DNA of 32,019 nucleotides from Bacteroidota bacterium (GTDB lineage Bacteria; Bacteroidota; Bacteroidia; UKL13-3): NCBI GenBank assembly GCA_947491825.1, contig CANLLM010000024.1, positions 1 to 32,019 of the forward strand, read 5' to 3'. Shown piece by piece: positions 1 to 10,081 of this stretch (position 1 is its first letter; each line of letters starts with the position of its first letter). The notes under the pieces were generated by a model. It saw only the letters and a program-made list of their open reading frames with translations, ran no database searches and was not told where the DNA came from. The position numbers and the translations under genes were made by a program.

Positions 1-88
1 TTCTTCATCGGTGGTTAATAATTGTTTATTTGGTGTTTGCACAATTACGAAATTAATTAAAATTATAATTAAATCGCATATTTGTATC

Positions 89-1282
89 ATGCACATCAGC
101 AACCGCCAATTATTTTTACAACACCAGGCTCAAACCACACGTTTTCCATTATTGCTTGAATTTGAAAGAGCCGAGGGGATTTACTTATACGATAAAAACA
201 ACAAACCATATATTGATTTAATATCGGGCATTAGTGTAAGTAGTTTGGGACATGGCAACGCAAATGTAAATCAAGCCTTAAAAAACCAGATAGATAAATA
301 CATGCACCTGATGGTATATGGCGAATATGTGCAAGCACCACAAGTGCAGTTGGCACAAAAATTAACTTCGCTCCTACCCGATTCGTTAAACAGTGTATAC
401 TTTGTAAACTCTGGTGCCGAAGCTACTGATGGCGCTTTAAAACTAGCGAAACGCGTTACCAAACGCAGCGAGATTATTGCTTTTAAACACGCCTACCATG
501 GCAGTACACATGCGGCATTAAGTTTAAATAGTGAAGAGGAATACAAAAATGCATTTCGCCCATTGTTGCCTGATGTACGTTTTTTAACCAACGGAGATGT
601 AGATGAACTAGAAAACATTACCCATAAAACAGCTTGTGTTATCATTGAGGTAGTACGTGGCGAAGCAGGTTATTTGCCAACTGACGAAACTTTTTTAAAC
701 GCACTGCGAGATAAATGCAATGCACATTGCGTATTGCTTATTTTTGATGAGATACAAACGGGCATGGGTCGTACCGGAAAAATGTTTGCGTTTGAACACA
801 GCGGTGTAGTACCAGATATTTTATTGCTTGGAAAAGCATTAGGAGCAGGCATGCCAATGGGCGCTTTTGTGGCTTCGCATAACATGATGATGACGTTAGC
901 CGAAAATCCAATATTGGGACACATCACTACTTTTGGCGGACATCCGGTAATAAGCGCAGGGGCGCTTGCAGGCATTGAGGAGTTAACCTCAAACACATGG
1001 ATAAGTGAAGTAGCAGGAAAAGAACAACTTTTTCGTTCGTTGTTGATCCATCCCGCAATTAAAAGTATACAGGGCAAAGGACTAATGCTATCATTAGAAT
1101 TAAGTAGTTTTGAATTTAATAAACAGGTAATTGATGGTTGTATTGCTGATGGGTTGATTACCGATTGGTTTTTATTTGCCACCAACCGCATGCGGCTATC
1201 ACCACCACTTATTATTACCCAAGAACAAATAAAGCAGGCTTGCCAAATTATTGTAAATAACCTAAATAAGTTTTATCATTGA
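89..1282 (+). CDS. Class-III PLP-dependent aminotransferase (acetylornithine/4-aminobutyrate aminotransferase-like)
   Basis: ORF with 'VNSGAEATDGALKLAKR', 'FDEIQTGMGRTGKMFAFEHSGVVPDILLLGKALGAGMPMGA' motifs; internal ATG at 89 (MHISNRQ...) fits homologous N-termini better than the ORF-track start at 11. Confidence 0.9.
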   Translation: MHISNRQLFLQHQAQTTRFPLLLEFERAEGIYLYDKNNKPYIDLISGISVSSLGHGNANVNQALKNQIDKYMHLMVYGEYVQAPQVQLAQKLTSLLPDSLNSVYFVNSGAEATDGALKLAKRVTKRSEIIAFKHAYHGSTHAALSLNSEEEYKNAFRPLLPDVRFLTNGDVDELENITHKTACVIIEVVRGEAGYLPTDETFLNALRDKCNAHCVLLIFDEIQTGMGRTGKMFAFEHSGVVPDILLLGKALGAGMPMGAFVASHNMMMTLAENPILGHITTFGGHPVISAGALAGIEELTSNTWISEVAGKEQLFRSLLIHPAIKSIQGKGLMLSLELSSFEFNKQVIDGCIADGLITDWFLFATNRMRLSPPLIITQEQIKQACQIIVNNLNKFYH

Positions 1283-1333
1283 TTAAACTTTTAAGAACTT
1301 AATACATCATAGAAGCACTTAAATAAATACAAT

Positions 1334-2131
1334 ATGAAAAAACTACCCTTTTTAGCAGCCATTGCCCTAACAAGTTTAGCGCTAAGTTTTGCATCGTGTA
1401 ATAAAGACAATACAGATGGTATTGATTTGGAAACACAAAGTTCAACAGACAACTATTTGGCCGACAATCAAATTAATGATGAGCTTAAGCAGGTAGATGA
1501 AGCAGCTGCAAACAATAAACTAGGCAAAACAGGGCCAACTGTTATTATTGATAGCACATCAAACCCAAGGTTAATGACCATAGACTATGGAACGGGAACT
1601 ATTTGTAATGATGGTAAACAACGTTCGGGTAAATTAATTGTTACCTGGACAGGCAGATACCGTGATGTAGGAACTGTAATAACCATAACTACAGATAATT
1701 TCTTTCAAAATGGAAACCAAATTGAAGGAAATAAAACAATTACAAACCAAGGGCGCAATGCCAGCGGAAACATAACTTATAGCATAAGTGTTTCGGGTAG
1801 TAAAATAAAAACTATTGATGGCAAAAGCAGAACATGGAACTCAACGCGCACCAGAGAATGGATTGCTGGAGAAAATACGCTTACACCAACTGATGATATA
1901 TATTTAATTACAGGATCAGCTAACGGAGTAAATGCTAACGGATTAAGCTACACGGCTAATATTACCCAAGCACTACGTTTTGATTTGAGTTGCCAATATC
2001 GCTTGACTGCGGGCGAAATTGAATTAACACCTCAAGGTAAGCAAGTACGCATTATAAATTACGGATCAGGAACTTGCGACAATACTTTTACAATTAAGGT
2101 AGGTAATAAAATAATAACCATTACTCGCTAA
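1334..2131 (+). CDS. Putative secreted lipoprotein, unknown function
   Basis: Signal peptide with lipobox 'LALSFASCNKDN'; two related 'YG[ST]GT(I)C..' segments (IDYGTGTICNDGKQRSGKLIVTW and INYGSGTCDNTFTIKVGNKIITI). Confidence 0.75.
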   Translation: MKKLPFLAAIALTSLALSFASCNKDNTDGIDLETQSSTDNYLADNQINDELKQVDEAAANNKLGKTGPTVIIDSTSNPRLMTIDYGTGTICNDGKQRSGKLIVTWTGRYRDVGTVITITTDNFFQNGNQIEGNKTITNQGRNASGNITYSISVSGSKIKTIDGKSRTWNSTRTREWIAGENTLTPTDDIYLITGSANGVNANGLSYTANITQALRFDLSCQYRLTAGEIELTPQGKQVRIINYGSGTCDNTFTIKVGNKIITITR

Positions 2132-2141
2132 CAAACTATGT

Positions 2142-2178
2142 CACATAAAAAAAGCGCTTTAAGCGCTTTTTTTATGTG
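2142..2178. terminator. Bidirectional rho-independent terminator between convergent genes
   Basis: Perfect 18-bp inverted repeat CACATAAAAAAAGCGCTT-t-AAGCGCTTTTTTTATGTG located between the 3' ends at 2131(+) and 2188(-). Confidence 0.9.
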
Positions 2179-2187
2179 AAAACAATA

Positions 2188-2766
2188 CTAATTCCAACTT
2201 AAATCCTCCGGAGAATTTGCCATAGGGGCAAAATCTTCACCCAAAAGCTTAACCACATTGCCCCACATGTTTTCCATATCATCATCAAAAATGATCAACT
2301 CATCTGCCACCGCAACCCACCAGGACTTCTCTTCTACTTCCTCTTTTATTTGATCCGGCTCCCAACCACTATATCCTAAAAAAAATCTAAAATCATTAAC
2401 CCCCGCTTTACCAGTTTCTATTAGATTACTCACGTAACTAATATCACCACCCCAATATATATTAGGCAATATTTCCATACTACCAGGTATATCATCGCCA
2501 TATTTATGAATAAAATGCAACGAATTAGGCTCAAGCGGACCACCATGAAATACAGGAAACTCATACTGCAATAAGTCAGGCGCAATTTCACCCGTTAGCA
2601 TATCCAGCGGCTTATTTAATATAAATCCCACAGCACCAAAATCAGTATGTTCAGCAATGATCACCACTGACCGTCTGAAGTTTATGTCCTCTAAAAAGGG
2701 CTCACTAACCAACAAACTACCGCGGGTAGGATTTTGAAACACTTTTTTTACTTGCTTTATCTTCAA
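2188..2766 (-). CDS. YqgE/AlgH family protein
   Basis: 'NPTRGSLLVSEPFLEDINFRRSVVIIAEHTDFGAVGFILNKPL' and 'FHGGPLEPNSLHFIHKYGD...IYWGGDI' are typical of the family. Confidence 0.92.
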   Translation of the reverse strand: MKIKQVKKVFQNPTRGSLLVSEPFLEDINFRRSVVIIAEHTDFGAVGFILNKPLDMLTGEIAPDLLQYEFPVFHGGPLEPNSLHFIHKYGDDIPGSMEILPNIYWGGDISYVSNLIETGKAGVNDFRFFLGYSGWEPDQIKEEVEEKSWWVAVADELIIFDDDMENMWGNVVKLLGEDFAPMANSPEDLSWN

Positions 2767-2901
2767 AACGTTTACTTTTAAAATATATACACAAAATCAT
2801 AACAAAGAGTGACATCAAATGTTACTTTCGCATGGTAATTATCCGAAATATATCTGTTTAGTTATTTATATTTTTTGAACATCACGTTAATTTAGTTGGT
2901 A

Positions 2902-3555
2902 ATGAACGAACTAACCAATAAAAAGATTGCTGCATTAAGAGTTGACTACAGTTTAAAGGAGTTTGACGAAACACATGTTTTGGCTGATCCTATAAAACAG
3001 TTTTCTGTTTGGTTTAAAGAGGCCTTAGAAGCCGATGTAAACGAACCCAATGCAATGACCCTAGCCACTGTAAAGCAAGACAATACGCCAAGTGCACGCG
3101 TGGTTTTATTAAAAGGGTTTAATGAGTCGGGGTTTAGCTTCTTTACCAATTATAATAGCCATAAAGGGCAACAACTTACTCAAAACCCAAGCGTGGCATT
3201 GGTTTTTTGCTGGCTTGAATTGCAACGTCAGGTTAGAATTGAAGGAAAAGTGAGTAAATTATCAAAACAGGAAAGTGACGATTACTTTTATTCGCGGCCG
3301 TTAAGTAGCCAAATTGGTGCTATAGCTTCGCCACAAAGTACTGTAATTGAGGGCCGACATATTTTAGAACATATTTATACTGCAGTAGAAAACAAATTAC
3401 ATGAGAAAGCACCTGAAAGACCCGAACATTGGGGTGGTTTTAGAGTAGAACCAACCTTGATTGAGTTTTGGCAAGGCCGTAGCAGCCGTTTACACGACAG
3501 ATTTGAGTTTGTGAGAAACGGAAATAGCTGGAAATACAATCGTTTGGCTCCTTAA
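2902..3555 (+). CDS. pdxH: Pyridoxamine 5'-phosphate oxidase
   Basis: 'NAMTLATVKQDNTPSARVVLLKGFNESGFSFFTNYNSHKGQQL', C-terminal 'WGGFRVEPTLIEFWQGRSSRLHDRFEF...RLAP'. ATG at 2902 preferred over TTG at 2896. Confidence 0.96.
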   Translation: MNELTNKKIAALRVDYSLKEFDETHVLADPIKQFSVWFKEALEADVNEPNAMTLATVKQDNTPSARVVLLKGFNESGFSFFTNYNSHKGQQLTQNPSVALVFCWLELQRQVRIEGKVSKLSKQESDDYFYSRPLSSQIGAIASPQSTVIEGRHILEHIYTAVENKLHEKAPERPEHWGGFRVEPTLIEFWQGRSSRLHDRFEFVRNGNSWKYNRLAP

Positions 3556-3662
3556 TTTGAAGAATAAAATCAGTTAAATTGACCTTGATTTAACAATTTG
3601 ATAATTTTTACCTTACTTTGCAGCGGTATAATAACCATTAAATTTATTCGTTAAAATAGTTC

Positions 3663-4784
3663 ATGCAAAATATAATATTAGCATTCCTAACATCCCTGCT
3701 TGTAGTAATATTTGGTATTCCATCCATCATTACAGTAGCCAAGCTTAAGGGGTTGTATGACAAACCTGATTTCAGGAAATTGCACACCAATAAGATACCG
3801 CGACTTGGGGGGTTGGCCATTATTGCTGGATTCTCTATAGCCGTTAGCTTGTGGGGAATTTCTCAGGGAATGGATACCCGATTACAATATTTACAAGCAG
3901 CAGTTATCATACTATTTTTCTCAGGCTTAAAAGACGATATTGTAGTTTTGTCTCCCTACAAGAAACTTGCAGCTCAAGTAATTGCTACTGTAATAACGGT
4001 AGCAGGAGAAGGTATTCTCATCAATAATTTTCATGGGTTATTTGGTATCGAATCTATTCCGCTTTGGGCTAGTTATGCGCTAACTGTGTTTACAATCATA
4101 GTTGTTACCAACTCTTTTAATTTAATAGATGGGGTTGATGGCCTTGCTGGAGGTATCGGGTTTATAACATCAGTAACATTTGGCCTGTGGTTTAATTATA
4201 TAGATCAAATAGGTTGGAGTATTCTGGCTTTTGGTTTGGCAGGATCATTATTAGGATTTCTAATTTTTAATTTTAACCCTGCAAAGATTTTTATGGGTGA
4301 TGCTGGATCTTTGTGCATCGGTTTCTTACTATCCATATTCGCCATTAAATTTATTCAGTTTAATGCACCAGAAGCAGTTAATGTATATAAAATAAAATCG
4401 GCACCAGGAATTGCCGTGGCTATATTAATTGTGCCATTATTTGATACATTGAGGGTTTTTGTATTGCGTGTGCTAAAGAAACAATCTCCATTTATAGCGG
4501 ATAAAAATCACATACATCATTCCTTAATAAAAATAGGATTAAGCCATAAAGAAGTATCGATGATTATGTATTCGGCTAACATAGTATTTGTATTGATCGC
4601 CTTTTTAATTCAAGAAAGTACAACTACGGTAATTTTACTTATTGTAGGGTCATTGGCGCTCATTTTAGCACAAATACCTATTTACATGTTTAACCACAAA
4701 CTTCAAGATTTGGAAGTTGAAAATGGCCCACTAATACCAGAAGAATTCGTTAATCCTTCAAAATCTAAAGAACGCGTAAATTAA
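3663..4784 (+). CDS. MraY/WecA-like undecaprenyl-phosphate glycosyl-1-phosphate transferase
   Basis: Multi-TM protein with 'LHTNKIPRLGGLAI', 'GLKDDI', 'NSFNLIDGVDGLAGGIG', 'NPAKIFMGDAGSLCIGF', 'HIHHSLIKIGLSH'. Confidence 0.92.
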   Translation: MQNIILAFLTSLLVVIFGIPSIITVAKLKGLYDKPDFRKLHTNKIPRLGGLAIIAGFSIAVSLWGISQGMDTRLQYLQAAVIILFFSGLKDDIVVLSPYKKLAAQVIATVITVAGEGILINNFHGLFGIESIPLWASYALTVFTIIVVTNSFNLIDGVDGLAGGIGFITSVTFGLWFNYIDQIGWSILAFGLAGSLLGFLIFNFNPAKIFMGDAGSLCIGFLLSIFAIKFIQFNAPEAVNVYKIKSAPGIAVAILIVPLFDTLRVFVLRVLKKQSPFIADKNHIHHSLIKIGLSHKEVSMIMYSANIVFVLIAFLIQESTTTVILLIVGSLALILAQIPIYMFNHKLQDLEVENGPLIPEEFVNPSKSKERVN

Positions 4785-4786
4785 AT

Positions 4787-5368
4787 TTACAGCTGATTTT
4801 CAATTAAGAATTCGGCCATTTTTTTAAACGCTTTCCCCCTATGACTAATCTGATTTTTGGTAAACATATCCATTTGTGCTAGCGTAATATCATAGCCATC
4901 TGGCATAAATATTGGGTCGTATCCAAAACCGTTGGTTCCCATTTTAAAATCAATAATTTTACCTTTCAACTCCCCTTCAAATACAAACATTTCATCCATC
5001 CAAAACAAACAAATACAAGTAACAAATCGTGCACTTCGATTTGACTGATTGGCTAGCTTTTGTAAAAGCAAATCCATATTTGCATTATCGTTTTTTGCAG
5101 TACCGGCATATCTGGCACTGTGCACTCCCGGTTCACCATTTAAGGCATCCACTTCAAGTCCGGTATCATCAGCAAAACAATTGTAGCCCAACATTTGGTG
5201 CACATAACGCGCCTTTATTAGTGCATTCGCCTGTAAATTTGCTCCCGTTTCTGGAATCTCATCAAATATATTTAAATCAGTTAAGGTAATTACCTCGTAT
5301 GGTTCCTTGACCATTTTCTGAATTTCGGCAGCTTTATTTTTGTTGAGTGTTGCAAAAACTAATCTCAT
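4787..5368 (-). CDS. rdgB: Non-canonical purine NTP pyrophosphatase (RdgB/HAM1 family)
   Basis: 'LVFATLNKNKAAEIQ', 'FADDTGLEVDALNGEPGVHSARYAG', 'GFGYDPIFMPDG...A.M....NQISHRGKAF'. Confidence 0.95.
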   Translation of the reverse strand: MRLVFATLNKNKAAEIQKMVKEPYEVITLTDLNIFDEIPETGANLQANALIKARYVHQMLGYNCFADDTGLEVDALNGEPGVHSARYAGTAKNDNANMDLLLQKLANQSNRSARFVTCICLFWMDEMFVFEGELKGKIIDFKMGTNGFGYDPIFMPDGYDITLAQMDMFTKNQISHRGKAFKKMAEFLIENQL

Positions 5369-5370
5369 AT

Positions 5371-6012
5371 CTATAATGCAAAAAGTATTTTAATCGAAGT
5401 CCATAATTGCCCTTTGTATTCATTATTATTAAGATACAAGTGCACAAAATCAGAAACTAAAACTTGGTTCGAATTTATTTCAATTATTTGATGGACCAAT
5501 TGGTGTTGAAATTCCTCGGGAGCGCCAAAAATTATGGCTCGTTTTGGCTTCAATTGCTCCAAAATTTGCTCAATTGAATAATTTTGATTTTTTGACAATC
5601 GCACAACAGCAACATCATCCATGCTGAATTTGAGCCCTTTAGTTATTAAATCACTCAGCATTCCAACATTTTCTCGGCTATCATTAATTATATCATTGTA
5701 TATAATAGCAATAAGCCTTTTGTTTGCACCCGAATAATTTAACGATATTTGACCTAAAGGCTCTTTTTGAGGTGATGGTAATTCCGGTTGGGTTTCATCA
5801 AAAGAATCGTTTTGTATTGTTGGCAGTTGGATATTAAGAGAAGGTTCAATTTCATGAACAGTTGATTTCTTCTCATCAACTTGCTCAATGGAAACAGTCT
5901 CCATTGGCATGGCAACAACATCAGATTTTTCTTTTGCCGCAAGCTCATCCTTTGTTTCAAACACATACAACTCATCAAATAAGTCGATAATATTTTCAAT
6001 TTCGTTGGTCAT
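5371..6012 (-). CDS. Hypothetical protein with Rossmann-like C-terminal domain (possible HolD/UDG-fold-like); operon with rdgB
   Basis: ORF ends 2 nt before the rdgB start; ATG at 6012 (MTNEIENIIDLF...) chosen because the longer ORF runs into ilvE. Acidic/Pro/Gln-rich linker (res ~30-90), then 'RLIAIIYNDI...IIFGAPEEF...VLVSDFVHLYLNNNEYKGQLWTSIK'. Confidence 0.75.
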   Translation of the reverse strand: MTNEIENIIDLFDELYVFETKDELAAKEKSDVVAMPMETVSIEQVDEKKSTVHEIEPSLNIQLPTIQNDSFDETQPELPSPQKEPLGQISLNYSGANKRLIAIIYNDIINDSRENVGMLSDLITKGLKFSMDDVAVVRLSKNQNYSIEQILEQLKPKRAIIFGAPEEFQHQLVHQIIEINSNQVLVSDFVHLYLNNNEYKGQLWTSIKILFAL

Positions 6013-6028
6013 ATTTAAAATAAAAACA

Positions 6029-7090
6029 ATGGCAATTTCAATAAAAATAACCAAAACTACACATAGCCGAATTAATACCTGCGATTTTAATGACATTCAG
6101 TTTGGTACAGTATTCAGCGACCACATGTTTGTAGTTGATTATGAAGAAGGGAAATGGATTAACCCAGAAATTTTACCTTTCGGCCCACTAAGTCTTTCTC
6201 CATCTACATTTGCATTACATTACGGGCAAGCAATTTTTGAGGGAATGAAAGCCTACAAAAATACCAATGGTGAAGCTCAGTTATTTAGACCAAAAGATAA
6301 TATAAAGCGCTTAAACCAAAGTGCTAATCGAATGGCAATGGCCGAATTACCAGAAGAAATTTTTATGGAAGGCTTAAAACAGTTAATTTCTATTGACAAG
6401 AATTGGATCCCAACAAAATCTGGTAGTTCATTATACATCAGACCATATATGTTTGCAACGGATGAGTTTGTAGGTGTTCGACCAGCTAAACATTTTAAGT
6501 TTGTAATTTTTACTTGCCCAGTAAATGCATACTACCCGAAACCCATACGCGTTGTGGTTGAGGAAAAGTATGTACGTGCATTTGATGGTGGAGTTGGTGC
6601 TACCAAAGCCGCGGGAAACTATGGTATAAGTATGCTACCTACCCATGAAGCAAATAAAAAGGGATTTGACCAAATTATTTGGACTGATGGGCGTGAGCAC
6701 AAGTATATTGAAGAAAGTGGAACCATGAATGTGTTTTTTGTTATAGGTGACAAGGTTATCACGCCTGTACTTGACGGAACCATATTAGCTGGTGTAACCC
6801 GCAATAGCTGTATTAAACTTTTGCAATCTAAAGGATACACCGTTGAAGAGCGCAAAATTAGTGTGGATGAAATAGTAGATGCTTCTGAGAAAGGTGAGTT
6901 AAAAGATGCATTTGGTACAGGCACAGCGGCCATTGTAGCTAAAATTGCAGCAATTAATTATAAAGGAGTAGAGTATACATTACCTAACCCGGAAGAGAGA
7001 GAAGTGAGTAATTATTTATATAAAACGCTTGGCGAAATTCAAACAGGATTAATACCTGATGACTTTAATTGGATTGAAAAAGTAAACTAA
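6029..7090 (+). CDS. ilvE: Branched-chain amino acid aminotransferase
   Basis: 'FGTVFSDHMFVVDYEEGKW', 'LHYGQAIFEGMKAYKN', 'GVGATKAAGNYGISMLPTHEANKKGFDQIIWTDG', 'EESGTMNVFFVI'. ATG at 6029 (MAISIKITKT). Confidence 0.95.
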   Translation: MAISIKITKTTHSRINTCDFNDIQFGTVFSDHMFVVDYEEGKWINPEILPFGPLSLSPSTFALHYGQAIFEGMKAYKNTNGEAQLFRPKDNIKRLNQSANRMAMAELPEEIFMEGLKQLISIDKNWIPTKSGSSLYIRPYMFATDEFVGVRPAKHFKFVIFTCPVNAYYPKPIRVVVEEKYVRAFDGGVGATKAAGNYGISMLPTHEANKKGFDQIIWTDGREHKYIEESGTMNVFFVIGDKVITPVLDGTILAGVTRNSCIKLLQSKGYTVEERKISVDEIVDASEKGELKDAFGTGTAAIVAKIAAINYKGVEYTLPNPEEREVSNYLYKTLGEIQTGLIPDDFNWIEKVN

Positions 7091-7096
7091 AAAAAG

Positions 7097-7121
7097 GCGA
7101 ACATAGGTTCGCTATTTTTTT
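7097..7121 (+). terminator. Rho-independent terminator after ilvE
   Basis: GCGAAC-atag-GTTCGC followed by TATTTTTTTGT, 7 nt after the ilvE stop. Confidence 0.85.
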
Positions 7122-7216
7122 GTAACAACAGCATCATTAACAATAGCATAATAATGGCTGTTTTTTTACCCAAAATATTCTAGTAATTTGCACGCCTAAT
7201 ATTTAGCATATAAGGC

Positions 7217-10081
7217 ATGCGTCACCTTTTCATTGTTTATCTTCTTAGCATTTTATCGTTGCACATTAAAGCGCAACAAACAACTGCTACTATAACAGGG
7301 GTAATAAAAGACAAAAAAGATAATTCCGAACTTATTGGAGTTAGTGTACTTATTAAAGGTACATCGTTTGGAGCTGCAACAGATATTAATGGACGATTTA
7401 CAATTAAAAATGTAAAACAAGGAGAATATAACCTAGAAATTTCATACTTAGGTTACAGCAAGGTAGTTTTAACAGAAATTAAAGTCAAAGCAGGTGAGGT
7501 AAGGGAACTATCCATTCAACTTCAACCAGCAGCAGTGAGCACAGGCGATGATGTTATTATTATAGGAAAGCGGCCCCTTATAGATGTAGATAAGGCGCAA
7601 TCAGTAAATACCATTAGCCAAGAAGCCATAGAACTTGCTCCCGCAAGACAAATTCAAAGTATTATTAACACACAGCCAGGAGTTGTAAACTCTCCTGCAG
7701 GTGTAAGTATACGTGGTGGTCGAACATACGAAACAGGTATGTATGTTGATGGAGTGAAAGTAACCGATCCACTGGCGGGTACAGGTTTTGGTTTAGATTT
7801 AGGAAGTAATGCAGTAGGCGATATTGAAGTAACTACTGGTGGAATTGGTGCTGATGTGGGAGATGCTACAGCAGGTGTGGTAAATACAAAAACCCGTAAT
7901 GGGGGTGACAAGTTTGAGTTCGGATTGAACCATAAACGCGATCATTTCGGATTTAATAAAAGTAGTCGTGCCAATTGGAATACATCCATTACCGAAATGA
8001 ACTTTAGCGGGCCACTTATGCGTAAAACGTTCGAGAATAGGTTAAAATTTTCCGTTGCATTACGTGGGGCTTTTAGCGATGAATATTATAAAACGCCTGC
8101 AAACCAAGTTATATCAAACCTATATCCTGAACAAGGTTGGGGTGATAGCCGCTTGTGGAGCCCATACCAAGACAACAAATGGAGTGTTTTTGGTAAATTA
8201 AATTACAACTTCAAATCTGGTAAAAGTTTAATGATTTCTGGCTTACGCTCATTAACCATTAATCAAGACGTAAACATGTTGCGTATTTTTGGTAATGATT
8301 TACCATTTCAGCCAGGCTATCAATACAACTTTAGCCAACAAATGGATAATGCCAATACATACACGCATGATGCAAATATGGTTTCAATAGATTGGAAACA
8401 ATCATTGAGCAAACGTTTTTCATACACCGTTTTAGCTTCACGTTTTTTTGTAAAATTACAAGCTGATGCGAATGGTCGCCCATGGAGACCAACATCTGTT
8501 GATCAAGTGTTAGACCCTGCATCCATCAACCAGTATCCATCTACTTATTTTAATCCTGGCGATTCCGTTTCTTTCGTCAATCTTTCATCGGGATTTTATA
8601 ATAATGGCGGTATCGCAACTTTATGGCATTCGCATTATTTTGAAGAGTATGCCGTTAAAGCCCAAGGTAATTTGGTTTCATTAAACTCTATGAACAAATT
8701 AACATTTGGCTTTGAAGCTAAGATGCAAGAAATGCAATGGATTGATATTATACGCCCATGGGTAGGGGCTCCTCTACCACTTGCAGGCGGAGGCGAATCT
8801 CAAACATTCCGTTTAGGGCAACAAAGTGATGTTTGGAAGGTAAGTCCACAACGCGGAGGTATTTTTGTTACCGACCAAATTAAATATAAGGGTTTAGTGG
8901 CAAGCGTTGGTGGTCGTTTTGAATACTGGGCGCCAGGCAAGTTTGTTGATGATGCCGTGGCTAATCCTCGCTCTCCAATCAGAGAAGAAATTCGTCAATC
9001 ATATTTAGACAACAGCGTAAAAATTGGTGGTTTGAGATATAAGTTTCGTTTCTTACCTAAAATATCAGCATCCTTTCCCATTCGCGAAAACCAAATGTTG
9101 TATTTTAACTACGGACACAATACCATCTTACCTCACCCGTCATTTATTTATCCAGGGTTAGATCCTTTTTACCAAGACCGATCAACCATAGCTAATGTGG
9201 GTAATCCTGACTTAAACCCTGAGGTAGATATTAGCTACGAAATTGGTTTAAAAACACAAATTACCAGTAACGATGCATTTACATTTTCTGCATTTTGGAA
9301 AGACAAATACGATTTTATTACCACAGCAAACGTGTTTATTGCCGATGGAACTGGCCGTGAAGTTGCTCGGACCATCAGAATAAATAGTGATTATGCGCGT
9401 AGCCGAGGTGTGGAGTTTGGATACATAAAACGAATTGGCAATTGGTACAATGGACAGTTATCTTACACTTACCAAGTAACAACTGGACAAAGTGCAAGTG
9501 CCAATGACAAGTTAAAAGAGTTATTGGCTTCTGGCGCAAGCGAAGATACCCGCGAATTTTATTTGCCTTGGGATGTGCCCCACAACTTAAAAACAAATCA
9601 CATTTTTAAAATTGATACTAAGAATGGTTTGTTTAACAAAAAGTGGTTAAACAAAATGAGTATTTATTTGGAAACCAACTTAAGAAGTGGCGTCCGTTAT
9701 ACGCCATTTATTTTCGATAGAACAGATGTAAATATTGGGAGGCCAATATATGTTCAGGATCCAAATCCTGATGCACGGTGGAGTAAGGTTGGCGAATATT
9801 GGTTCTGGACTGATATTACATTTACTAGATGGTGGAAAATAAAAGGTAAATCTCAAGTTAATTTTAGCGTTCAAATAACAAATTTATTTGATAACAAAAA
9901 CGCAACAATCATTAACCCGGTTACCGGAACAGCATACAACTACGGGCAAAATGTGCCAGATAGTTGGGTTGACCCGCGCTACCGCGATCCGCGCTTAGGT
10001 GTAACAGGACCTGCGCCAACCAACCCTGCTAGATATATGGCCCAACGCCATATTATGTTTGGTATAGCCGTTAAGTTTTAA
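7217..10081 (+). CDS. TonB-dependent receptor with N-terminal carboxypeptidase-regulatory-like domain
   Basis: Signal peptide, 'ATITGVIKDKKDNSELIGVSVLIKGTSFGAATDINGRFTIKNVKQGEYNLEISYLGY', plug 'VNSPAGVSIRGGRTYETGMYVDGVKVTDP', C-terminal beta-strand 'HIMFGIAVKF'. Confidence 0.95.
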   Translation: MRHLFIVYLLSILSLHIKAQQTTATITGVIKDKKDNSELIGVSVLIKGTSFGAATDINGRFTIKNVKQGEYNLEISYLGYSKVVLTEIKVKAGEVRELSIQLQPAAVSTGDDVIIIGKRPLIDVDKAQSVNTISQEAIELAPARQIQSIINTQPGVVNSPAGVSIRGGRTYETGMYVDGVKVTDPLAGTGFGLDLGSNAVGDIEVTTGGIGADVGDATAGVVNTKTRNGGDKFEFGLNHKRDHFGFNKSSRANWNTSITEMNFSGPLMRKTFENRLKFSVALRGAFSDEYYKTPANQVISNLYPEQGWGDSRLWSPYQDNKWSVFGKLNYNFKSGKSLMISGLRSLTINQDVNMLRIFGNDLPFQPGYQYNFSQQMDNANTYTHDANMVSIDWKQSLSKRFSYTVLASRFFVKLQADANGRPWRPTSVDQVLDPASINQYPSTYFNPGDSVSFVNLSSGFYNNGGIATLWHSHYFEEYAVKAQGNLVSLNSMNKLTFGFEAKMQEMQWIDIIRPWVGAPLPLAGGGESQTFRLGQQSDVWKVSPQRGGIFVTDQIKYKGLVASVGGRFEYWAPGKFVDDAVANPRSPIREEIRQSYLDNSVKIGGLRYKFRFLPKISASFPIRENQMLYFNYGHNTILPHPSFIYPGLDPFYQDRSTIANVGNPDLNPEVDISYEIGLKTQITSNDAFTFSAFWKDKYDFITTANVFIADGTGREVARTIRINSDYARSRGVEFGYIKRIGNWYNGQLSYTYQVTTGQSASANDKLKELLASGASEDTREFYLPWDVPHNLKTNHIFKIDTKNGLFNKKWLNKMSIYLETNLRSGVRYTPFIFDRTDVNIGRPIYVQDPNPDARWSKVGEYWFWTDITFTRWWKIKGKSQVNFSVQITNLFDNKNATIINPVTGTAYNYGQNVPDSWVDPRYRDPRLGVTGPAPTNPARYMAQRHIMFGIAVKF

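Noticed and set aside
670-1191. 173-aa minus-strand ORF inside the aminotransferase gene
   Set aside because: Wholly antisense to a clearly conserved CDS; translation is Ser/Pro/Cys-rich with no recognisable motif.
5029-5289. 86-aa plus-strand ORF inside rdgB
   Set aside because: Fully antisense to conserved rdgB; His/Leu-rich shadow ORF.
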